Of a stretch of 12,220 nucleotides of DNA, positions 1-5,418 are shown piece by piece; positions within the stretch are counted from its first letter, which is position 1, and the number at the start of each line of letters is the position of its first letter. Location of the stretch: contig JALWZW010000051.1 of NCBI GenBank assembly GCA_026992595.1, positions 3,412 to 15,631 on the forward strand, in the 5' to 3' direction. Below the pieces are notes generated by a model. It worked only from the letters and a program-made list of their open reading frames with translations. It was not told where the DNA came from and did no database searches. The position numbers were made by a program, and so were the translations under genes. The DNA comes from Microcaldota archaeon (GTDB taxonomy: Archaea > Micrarchaeota > Micrarchaeia > Anstonellales > Bilamarchaeaceae).

Positions 1-2
1 AC

Positions 3-386
3 GAGTGGTTTACCGCTCCCGCTCCGGTGCCAAAGGGCCTATATTTTCCAGGCTATACCGATGCCGATGCTAATCCGGACATAGGGGACAGCGCCATAAT
101 GGAGAGAGAACCGCTATTATGCGAATTGGCAGAAGGCAAAAGAGATGAGTGCTATGTAGGATTAGTACCGCTAATGAAGGAAGAGGAATTGTGCAGAAAA
201 ATAGAAGATAGCGCCTTTAAAGACGATTGTTATATAGAAATGGCAGGCGCAACCAAAGATGAAAACTTCTGCAATAATGTTGAGGATGAAAGCAAGAAGG
301 AGTATTGTAGAGAAGTGGCTCAACAAGAGGAAGATAAACCTAAAATAGATCCAGAAGAACTTTTAAGACGCGTTGAAAACGCATAA
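3..386 (+). CDS. 3' end of a Cys-repeat protein (5' end outside window)
   Basis: The reading frame is open from the left edge to a TAA at 384-386, so the true start is probably outside the window; the GTG at 27 is not preceded by a convincing ribosome site. I do not recognise a named family. Three consecutive units of about 25-30 residues each hold a pair of Cys: LC-x9-CY, LC-x11-CY and FC-x11-C, with acidic and basic residues between, as in CRKIEDSAFKDDCYIEMA. The spacing suggests short helical hairpins, each closed by a disulfide or binding metal. Units of this kind are common in extracytoplasmic proteins of DPANN archaea (family knowledge). The tail after the last Cys is highly charged and helical. 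The open N-terminal part holds an Ala-Pro-rich stretch that could be a linker. It ends 13 bases before the glycosyltransferase start, so the two may be co-transcribed. Function unknown. Confidence 0.7.
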   Translation, partial: EWFTAPAPVPKGLYFPGYTDADANPDIGDSAIMEREPLLCELAEGKRDECYVGLVPLMKEEELCRKIEDSAFKDDCYIEMAGATKDENFCNNVEDESKKEYCREVAQQEEDKPKIDPEELLRRVENA

Positions 387-399
387 GAGTGAGAGAAGA

Positions 400-1494
400 A
401 TGAAAATAGTGGTAGCAACCGACACATATATTCCGCAGACAAACGGGGTTGTTACTTATTTAAGGCAGGTGCTGCCTCTCCTTGCCAAAAAGCATCAAAT
501 AACGCTTTTCGCACCGGGTAAAAAGAAGGAAGAGGAAGGCGGGAGGTACAAAGTGGTGAGGTTCCCCTCTCTCCCTTTTCCTTTTTATGAAGGATATGAG
601 ATGGCGCTTCCAAACCCGCTTATAAAAAAAAGGTTGGAAGAGGAAGAGCCAGATATTGTGCATTGTCATGCACCTGCAGATTTAGGAGTTCAAACCCTCT
701 TAATGGCAAAAAAAATAGGGGTGCCTGTCGTAATAACCCACCACACCCATCTCACAGAATATTTACACTACATATTAAAAGAGGGGAAGCTGAAGGAAAT
801 CGGGAAGAAAGCGGTGGAAGCGGCTATGAAAAAAGTGTATAATAAAGCACATTTGGTAATCACCCCCTCCCACATAATAAAAGAAGAGTTAGAAAAAATC
901 GGGGTGGAAAATGTAATAACCATCCACAACGGCATTAAAAAGATGGAGAGAGATGAGCGAAGAGCAGAGGAGTTTAGAAAAAAGTATAACATTAAGGGCA
1001 AGTTTGTGCTTTACTTAGGGAGGGTGACCAAAGAAAAAAGTGTGGAAGAGCTAGTAGAGGCGCTGGAAGGGTTGCCTTTGGTGGTTGCAGGAAGCGGGCC
1101 TCTTTTAGAGACACTCCAAAAAAGTAAACCTTATGCAATATATACTGGATATCTCACAGAGGAAGAGGTGGTGGGCGCTTACAGTGCCGCCTCTCTCTTT
1201 GCATCTGCATCATTAACAGAAACCTTTGGTCTTACCTTTGCAGAAGCAATGCAGTTCGGCCTGCCTATTGTAGCAATGAACTCATTGGCAGCTCCTGAGA
1301 TAGTGGGGGAGGCAGGGATAATAGTGAATAATAAAAATGAGTTGAGGGAATGGGTGGAAAAACTGCTTAAAGAGGATAAATTAAGGGAAGAACTAGGAAA
1401 AAGAGCAAAGAGAAGGAGCAGAGAGTTTAGTTTAGAAAACCATATTAAAAAGTTAGAGGAAATATATAATAAGGTGGTGGAATCTACCTTATAG
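400..1494 (+). CDS. GT4-family glycosyltransferase (GT-B fold)
   Basis: A 364-aa protein starting MKIVVATDTYIPQTNGVV, the typical N-terminus of family 4 retaining glycosyltransferases, with the Gly-rich donor-side loop (N15-G16-V17-V18). Further marks are PDIVHCHAPADLG at about 84-95, LYLGRVTKEK at 204-213 (a conserved Arg/Lys pair that contacts the nucleotide-sugar phosphates) and E274-x7-E282 in LTETFGLTFAE, the EX7E motif. No membrane segment is seen; such enzymes sit at the inner face of the membrane. Close relatives transfer sugars to diacylglycerol-type lipids, phosphatidylinositol or polyprenol; the acceptor here cannot be read from sequence. I chose ATG 400 because the family motif begins right there; the in-frame TTG at 373 adds only nine unrelated residues and overlaps the upstream gene. 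The end overlaps the proposed DUF460 start by 13 bases. Confidence 0.9.
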   Translation: MKIVVATDTYIPQTNGVVTYLRQVLPLLAKKHQITLFAPGKKKEEEGGRYKVVRFPSLPFPFYEGYEMALPNPLIKKRLEEEEPDIVHCHAPADLGVQTLLMAKKIGVPVVITHHTHLTEYLHYILKEGKLKEIGKKAVEAAMKKVYNKAHLVITPSHIIKEELEKIGVENVITIHNGIKKMERDERRAEEFRKKYNIKGKFVLYLGRVTKEKSVEELVEALEGLPLVVAGSGPLLETLQKSKPYAIYTGYLTEEEVVGAYSAASLFASASLTETFGLTFAEAMQFGLPIVAMNSLAAPEIVGEAGIIVNNKNELREWVEKLLKEDKLREELGKRAKRRSREFSLENHIKKLEEIYNKVVESTL

Positions 1495-1952
1495 TAGGTA
1501 TAGATGCGGGGATTAAAAAGGCGTTTGCAGCGCTTAATCTTAGAGGAGAGTTGGTGCACAGTTGGTGTAAAAAGAATGCTAAAGCAGAGGAAATGTTAGA
1601 GGAGATAAGAAAGGTGGGAATTCCTGTGCTTTTGGCATCAGACACCTCCCCCCCTCCTCATTTTGTTAAAAAAATGGCCGCAATGCTTAATGTAAAACTT
1701 ATATATCCAAAAGAAAGCATGAGAAGAGAGGAGAAAAAGGAATTAGGGAGAAGAATAAAAAACGAGCACATCAGAGATTCTTATGCCGCTGCGATAAAAG
1801 CATATAGAAGATATGCAAACAGGTTAAGGCAGATTGAAAGGATGGAGAGGGAAGATAGAGAAGAGTTAAAAAGAATGGTCATTGAGGGGAAAAGAATAGG
1901 AGAGGTGGTTAGGGATGCTCACAAGAATAGTTTTAGAGTTAGAGAGCGATGA
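1482..1952 (+). CDS. Short DUF460 RNase H-like protein, probable non-ATG start
   Basis: About 156 aa. The frame is open from 1473 and encodes YLIVGIDAGIKKAFAALNL, the first strands of the DUF460 (PF04312) RNase H-like domain; the Asp in GIDAG fits the first catalytic Asp of that fold. Further matches are VLLASDTSPPPHFVKKMAA and, at the domain end, NEHIRDSYAAAIKAY (the archaeal pattern has a ndHErDAlAAAi-type block). No ATG, GTG or TTG lies in frame before TTG 1551 and GTG 1554, which would cut away the core strand. AUC at 1482 sits four bases after AGGTGG (1472-1477) and is the best start I can propose; AUA at 1491 is the alternative. Full archaeal DUF460 proteins are several hundred residues long, so this is only the N-terminal domain plus a basic helical tail. 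The end overlaps yjbQ by 38 bases. Probably a nucleic-acid-processing enzyme; substrate unknown. Confidence 0.72.
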   Translation: MYLIVGIDAGIKKAFAALNLRGELVHSWCKKNAKAEEMLEEIRKVGIPVLLASDTSPPPHFVKKMAAMLNVKLIYPKESMRREEKKELGRRIKNEHIRDSYAAAIKAYRRYANRLRQIERMEREDREELKRMVIEGKRIGEVVRDAHKNSFRVRER

Positions 1953-2325
1953 GATAAAGGACATAACTAAAGAGGTAGAAGAAGCAGTTGCACAATCGCA
2001 ATGTGAAGAAGGAGTTTGTTTAGTTTTTAGCGTGGGAAGCACTTCTGGGATAATTGTAACAGAGTATGAAAAAGGGCATTTAAAGGATTTAAAAGAAGCG
2101 TTAGAAAAGATAGCGCCTTCTGATAAGGATTACCACCACCATCAAGCATGGGGAGATGATAACGGCAAAAGCCATGTAAGAGCAGTATTTATAAAGCAAT
2201 ATGCCCTTTTTCCGATTGCAAAAGGAAGAGTAATTAGGGGAACATGGCAAAACATCTGCGTTGCTAATTTAGACACGCGGCAAAGAAGAAGAGAGGTGAT
2301 AATAGCGATAGTGCAGAGCAAATAA
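1915..2325 (+). CDS. YjbQ/UPF0047 family protein
   Basis: A 136-aa protein matching the YjbQ (UPF0047) family in length and motifs: a GIIVTE strand at 45-50, DYHHH at 72-76, DDNGKSHVRA at 81-90, KGRVIRGTWQNI at 103-114 and RRREVIIAIV at the end. The family forms trimers with a His-lined pocket; some members have weak thiamine-phosphate synthase activity in vitro, but the physiological role is unsettled. One difference from the family pattern is visible: the segment that usually reads H-T-T before the inE strand reads GST here (41-43), so the first pocket His is missing, while the HHH and SH positions remain. The start ATG at 1915 has a good site, AGGTGGT at 1903-1909, inside the end of the DUF460 gene, so the two are translationally linked. 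TAA at 2323-2325 is followed by a short AT-rich spacer. Confidence 0.85.
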   Translation: MLTRIVLELESDEIKDITKEVEEAVAQSQCEEGVCLVFSVGSTSGIIVTEYEKGHLKDLKEALEKIAPSDKDYHHHQAWGDDNGKSHVRAVFIKQYALFPIAKGRVIRGTWQNICVANLDTRQRRREVIIAIVQSK

Positions 2326-2357
2326 TATGCCCATAAACAAAGGCAATAAACAAAGGG

Positions 2358-2366
2358 TTTTTATTT
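2358..2366 (+). promoter_or_regulatory. TATA-box candidate for the secreted protein gene
   Basis: TTTTTATTT lies 21-29 bases before ATG 2387 and no Shine-Dalgarno-like sequence is present between, which suggests a leaderless or near-leaderless transcript. The same stretch forms an imperfect inverted repeat with the A-rich sequence at 2371-2384, so it may also help end the yjbQ transcript. Confidence 0.45.
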
Positions 2367-2386
2367 GTTAAACAAAAAATAAAAGC

Positions 2387-3328
2387 ATGATAAAAAGCGC
2401 TCTTATTATAGCGGGATTGATTTCCGCGCTGATTTTGGGAGGAATAGCGCTATTGCAAGGAGATCAGCCAATGGCTCCTGAAATAGATGTGCCGCCACAA
2501 GGAAGCGGTCAAGACACTTCAGAGCAACCTATACCAGGCACAGTGATAATAACGCCGGAGAGCGGCGGGAACGGCAGTTGGATAGTAATAGGAGGAGAAA
2601 AGGACAGAGGTAAAGTGCTTTACTTACCTCCAGAAACAAAAGCGCCCATAATAGTGCAGCCGGGCGCAACTGTAGTATATGTTAATTCAGCCGCAGCATG
2701 CTGTCCTTCTTCTTGTCCCCCTGTTACTCCAACGCCTCCTGTCCTGCCCACACCACAACCTAGCCCACAACCGCTTCCAACACCTCAACCCACACCCATA
2801 CCAGCCCCACAACCAGTACCGCCCAGCCAAGGGTGTTATGACAGCGATGGGGGAGATAACCCTGAAGTGAAAGGAGAGGTTAAAATGGATGGAATGAGCT
2901 TTGTAGATGAGTGTACAACAATACCTGGCGAAATAGAGCAAAGCGTTCTAACAGAATACTTCTGCATAGCAGGAGATGTAGACAGCAAGCAATATGTATG
3001 TGAAAACGGCTGCGGGGACGGCGTATGCGCCCCTGGATTTGGGGTGATTGAGCCAGAACCTGACTTTAATGTAATAGAGCCCGCCCAACCTAGCACATGC
3101 ATAGACACAGAAGAAGACATAGATTACTTCACAAAAGGAACGGTGCAAGTAGATTCAAGCGTGCTGGAAGATGTGTGTGTGGACCAATACACCCTTTTTG
3201 AAATCTGGTGTAACGAGAACAACATACCTATGCGCACAGAAGTGGTGTGTGAAGGCGGCTGTATTCAAGGAGAGGGCAGGTGCAATCCTCAAGCAGGAGC
3301 GCGGAAGTTAGGAGAAGGACCGGCATAA
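2387..3328 (+). CDS. Secreted or membrane-anchored protein with Pro-rich linker and two Cys-rich repeats
   Basis: A 313-aa protein. Residues 4-23 form a hydrophobic N-terminal segment after one Lys, with no lipobox Cys: an uncleaved anchor or a signal peptide. A Gly/Ser/Pro-rich part with short beta-like strands (25-100) is followed by CC-x3-C (105-110) and a Pro-Thr-Gln linker (111-148). The C-terminal half has two copies of one module: C150, C176, C193, C205, C209, C214 and C238, C264, C275, C288, C292, C299. Both begin C-x-D or C-x-T before an acidic stretch (DSDGGDN in copy 1), continue with KGxV and end C-x3-GC-x(4-6)-C. Modules of this pattern recur in exported proteins of DPANN archaea (Woesearchaeota, Diapherotrites); their function is unknown, and disulfide-stapled binding or Ca-binding is a guess. 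The gene stands alone between its own TATA box and a T-run terminator. Confidence 0.8.
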   Translation: MIKSALIIAGLISALILGGIALLQGDQPMAPEIDVPPQGSGQDTSEQPIPGTVIITPESGGNGSWIVIGGEKDRGKVLYLPPETKAPIIVQPGATVVYVNSAAACCPSSCPPVTPTPPVLPTPQPSPQPLPTPQPTPIPAPQPVPPSQGCYDSDGGDNPEVKGEVKMDGMSFVDECTTIPGEIEQSVLTEYFCIAGDVDSKQYVCENGCGDGVCAPGFGVIEPEPDFNVIEPAQPSTCIDTEEDIDYFTKGTVQVDSSVLEDVCVDQYTLFEIWCNENNIPMRTEVVCEGGCIQGEGRCNPQAGARKLGEGPA

Positions 3329-3348
3329 TTTAATTTTTTATTTTTTTC
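3329..3348 (+). terminator. T-rich archaeal terminator
   Basis: Directly after the stop codon come T runs of two, six and seven, interrupted by short A or AA, with no stable hairpin before them. This is the usual form of an archaeal intrinsic terminator and separates the secreted-protein gene from the PRC-barrel/RNase HII pair. Confidence 0.6.
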
Positions 3349-3369
3349 TACTTTCCAAACCCCCCAATA

Positions 3370-3380
3370 TTTTTATAAAG
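3370..3380 (+). promoter_or_regulatory. TATA box for the PRC-barrel/rnhB pair
   Basis: TTTTTATAAAG is close to the archaeal TATA consensus. Transcription would start near 3402, giving a short leader that contains GGTGAT at 3406-3411, a strong archaeal ribosome site five bases before ATG 3416. Confidence 0.6.
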
Positions 3381-3415
3381 AGTTAGAGTGAAAAACCATT
3401 AATACGGTGATATAT

Positions 3416-3670
3416 ATGGCAAAATACATGGTTGCGCGCCAACTATCAGGAAAAAAATTGGTGACCAGCGAAGGAGAAGATTTTGGAAGGCTGGTGGATA
3501 TAGAAGTTAATGAAATAAGCGGGAAGATAGAATATTTAGTGGTGGAGCCAAACCCTGATAATGATAGCGCAGAAAGTTGGAAAGGAGAAGATGGTGTGGT
3601 AAAACTCCCTTATGAAAGCGTTTTGGCGGTGGGAGATTATATAATCGTGGAAAAAAGAAGAAGTAGATGA
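3416..3670 (+). CDS. PRC-barrel domain protein
   Basis: An 84-aa protein that is essentially one PRC-barrel domain: VARQLSGKKLVTSEGEDFGRL, then strands DIEVNEISGKIEYLVVEP and, after an acidic loop, KLPYESVLAVGDYIIVEK. Small stand-alone PRC-barrel proteins are very common in archaea; in other contexts the domain occurs in RimM and photosynthetic reaction centres and acts as a protein-RNA or protein-protein adaptor. An archaeal link to cell division (CdpB proteins) is known for some relatives. The GGTGAT site at 3406-3411 decides for ATG 3416 over GTG 3407, which would place the site inside the coding frame. The end overlaps rnhB by ATGA, so the two genes are translationally coupled. The specific partner of this copy is unknown. 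Confidence 0.85.
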   Translation: MAKYMVARQLSGKKLVTSEGEDFGRLVDIEVNEISGKIEYLVVEPNPDNDSAESWKGEDGVVKLPYESVLAVGDYIIVEKRRSR

Positions 3671-4266
3671 AAATAGCAGGGATTGACGAGGCAGGCAGAG
3701 GTTCGCTTATAGGGCCGCTGGTCATCTCATGCGCACTAGTTGAGAAAAGGCATCTGCAAAAACTTAAAGAAGCAGGCGTCAAAGATTCAAAAAAACTTAG
3801 CAAAGAAGCGCGGCTAAAAATAAGGAAAAAAATAAGTTTTTGCAAATTTTTTACCATTCTATTTTTCCCTCCCGAAATAGATAAAATATCGCTTAATGAG
3901 TTGGAGGCGCGCGGCTTTGCCCAACTTCTTGAAAGCGCCCGCGCGCACCTTACCTATATAGACCTTCCCGAGCCCTTAGAGCGGTTTAAAAACAGGATGA
4001 AAAAACTTACCGCAAAGCGGTTTGAAGCATACCATAAGGCAGATGAGAAAAATGTGGTGGTGGCTGCCGCCTCCATAAACGCAAAATTAGTGAGAGATAG
4101 ATATATAGAAAAGATAAAAAGCAAAGTAGGATTTGATTTTGGAAGTGGCTATCCTTCAGACCCTAAAACCATCAGCGCCGTCAGAGAGCGTTATAGAGAA
4201 TTAAAACCATATATAAGAAAAAAATGGAAAATTAGACCTACTCGCTCACTGTTAGAGTTCCTTTAA
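3667..4266 (+). CDS. rnhB: Ribonuclease HII
   Basis: A 199-aa enzyme that cuts RNA strands in RNA-DNA hybrids and single ribonucleotides in DNA. The N-terminal block GIDEAGRGSLIGPLV gives catalytic D7 and E8; DSKKL is at 40-44; D99 in YIDLPEP and D126 in KADEKN are the likely third and fourth metal-binding acids. AAASINAKLVRDRYI at 133-146 and GSGYPSDPKT further on are the other family blocks. Length and spacing fit archaeal RNase HII, and the C-terminal RKKWKIRPTRSLLEF helix corresponds to the usual basic tail. One oddity is Ser13 where most family members have Pro (GRGP). The gene begins inside the PRC-barrel stop codon (ATGA). Its last 29 bases overlap the end of the convergent lipoprotein gene. 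Confidence 0.95.
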   Translation: MKIAGIDEAGRGSLIGPLVISCALVEKRHLQKLKEAGVKDSKKLSKEARLKIRKKISFCKFFTILFFPPEIDKISLNELEARGFAQLLESARAHLTYIDLPEPLERFKNRMKKLTAKRFEAYHKADEKNVVVAAASINAKLVRDRYIEKIKSKVGFDFGSGYPSDPKTISAVRERYRELKPYIRKKWKIRPTRSLLEFL

Positions 4267-4990
4267 TTTGCGGTCTGAATGGAGAAGCAAGGGTAAAGGT
4301 TCCTGCCCTCTCTATAGTTACAGTAGCGCTTTCTCCAGGGTGAAGAGCCCCGGTATTAAATAGCACTCCCTCATCATCTATAGCAACCACAGAGACAGGA
4401 GTGGTGCCTGTATTTACAAAAGTAATGCTATCTCCCACTCGCGCCTCCAAGACGCTAAACTCTAACCCGTCCTCTGTTACAGAGATTTCCTTAGCAGCAA
4501 CGGGCCTCTCTTCTTCTTCCATGGGCATTCTTACAGAGAAAGACACTTGGTCTCTCACAGGAGGGCTATAACTTGACCCATCGTTGTGGACCAATTCTAC
4601 CATCACTGTGTGCGGCCCTTCGCTTAAGGAGAGAGAGTTGGTCAAACTTGTGGTGTACATGGGCTCTCCGCCATCAACCACAATCTTCAAATGCCCTTCT
4701 CCTTCTTTCTTAGGACCACCTGGAGGAACTAACTCCACATTTCTTACAGAAACCACAAGAGCCACCGGCCCGTCTGTTTCTATCACCTCATTGGGAGAGG
4801 GACTTAGTATGTCAAGTTGCGGCGCTGGGCGTGGTCTTTCCGCTTCTACCGGTTGCTCCTCTTCCACAGGAGGCATCTCTTCCTCTGGAGGAGTTTCTGG
4901 AGGTTGCTGGGGTGTTTCTTCCACTTTCTGTTCAAGTACTAAACATCCGAACAATAAAAGAAACCCTAACAACGCAATGATAAGACGCAT
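4238..4990 (-). CDS. Lipoprotein with a cupredoxin-like C-terminal domain lacking copper ligands
   Basis: A 250-aa protein. The N-terminus MRLIIALLGFLLLFGC is a lipoprotein-type signal with Cys16. Residues 20-58 are a Pro/Glu-rich stalk. Residues 60-153 form a beta domain with EGHLKIVVDG and LSEGPHTVMVELVHNDG, a pattern seen in secreted domains of the DUF4399/Fn3-like type. Residues 168-250 read like plastocyanin: VGDSITFVNTG, LHPGESATVTIERAGTF, IKGTLTVSE. Against the cupredoxin C-x2-HP-x-M-x-G loop, this protein has S236, R239 and I242, and the upstream His is Val or Ser, so all four ligands are gone. It is probably an outward-facing binding or structural protein rather than an electron carrier. 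The start has an AT-rich TATA region at 5007-5022 and no ribosome site, suggesting a leaderless message. Confidence 0.8.
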   Translation of the reverse strand: MRLIIALLGFLLLFGCLVLEQKVEETPQQPPETPPEEEMPPVEEEQPVEAERPRPAPQLDILSPSPNEVIETDGPVALVVSVRNVELVPPGGPKKEGEGHLKIVVDGGEPMYTTSLTNSLSLSEGPHTVMVELVHNDGSSYSPPVRDQVSFSVRMPMEEEERPVAAKEISVTEDGLEFSVLEARVGDSITFVNTGTTPVSVVAIDDEGVLFNTGALHPGESATVTIERAGTFTLASPFRPQIKGTLTVSE

Positions 4991-5006
4991 GAAAAATATA
5001 CAAAAA

Positions 5007-5022
5007 GTATATTTTTAAATAT
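5007..5022. promoter_or_regulatory. Shared AT-rich divergent promoter
   Basis: This AT-rich stretch lies between the lipoprotein gene (minus, ATG ending at 4990) and the HAD gene (plus, GTG 5044). Read on the minus strand it gives ATTTAAAAATATAC, 17-32 bases before the lipoprotein ATG. Read on the plus strand it gives AGTATATTTT, about 30 bases before the HAD start. One TATA region may therefore serve both genes, or two overlapping ones may exist. Confidence 0.5.
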
Positions 5023-5043
5023 GACGGTCACCTATGCATTAAT

Positions 5044-5418
5044 GTGATAGTTCTCTTGGACTTTTGCGGCGTGTTGGTAGACGAGGATTACCAACTTCTC
5101 CATAAAAAAGAGGATATTGAAGGATTGAGCAGAAAGGCGACGCTTTGCATAGTGAGCAACGCCTCCTACTTCGCTATAAAAAGAGTGTTGGAGCGGGAGA
5201 AAATAGCGCATTGCTTTAAAGCGGTGGCAGGAAAGGAAAATTTGCCAGCCAAAAAACCAGCACCTGAAGCGTTTTTTCACATTATGAAAGAGTTAAACGC
5301 CCGGCCTCAAGAGTGCATATTTATAGATGATTCATTAGAAAATTGCAAAGTTGCTCAAAAATTAGGGATAAAGGCAATACATTACACGCCTGCAACCAAT
5401 CTTAAGGAGATAGTATGA
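5044..5418 (+). CDS. HAD-superfamily protein with altered motif I
   Basis: A 124-aa protein beginning MIVLLDFCGVLVDE. HAD phosphatases carry DxD in motif I; here the nucleophile D6 is kept but the second Asp, the usual general acid/base, is Cys8. Motif II is S38-N39 in CIVSNAS, motif III is K71 in KKPAPEAF and motif IV is D95-D96 in CIFIDDSLENC. The GIKAIHYT strand closes the Rossmann core. The cap between motifs I and II is very small, so the whole protein is about half the length of ordinary HAD enzymes. The GTG start is chosen because the first beta strand begins there; no ATG is in frame before it. TGA overlaps the endA ATG (ATGA). Loss of the second Asp occurs in HAD branches that are not phosphatases (dehalogenases, phosphonatase), so the reaction is uncertain. 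Confidence 0.82.
   Translation: MIVLLDFCGVLVDEDYQLLHKKEDIEGLSRKATLCIVSNASYFAIKRVLEREKIAHCFKAVAGKENLPAKKPAPEAFFHIMKELNARPQECIFIDDSLENCKVAQKLGIKAIHYTPATNLKEIV

Noticed and set aside
373..399. TTG 373 as start of the glycosyltransferase
   Set aside because: It adds nine residues with no family match and overlaps the preceding gene; the conserved MKIVVATD strand begins at ATG 400.
1440..1500. Frameshift fusion of the glycosyltransferase and DUF460
   Set aside because: The glycosyltransferase has a complete C-terminal helix and normal length, no slippery heptamer is present, and a ribosome site is placed for internal initiation.
2690..3150. Minus-strand and out-of-frame open frames over the secreted protein gene
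   Set aside because: They are compositional shadows of the Pro- and Cys-rich coding frame; they lack start signals and give no family-like protein.
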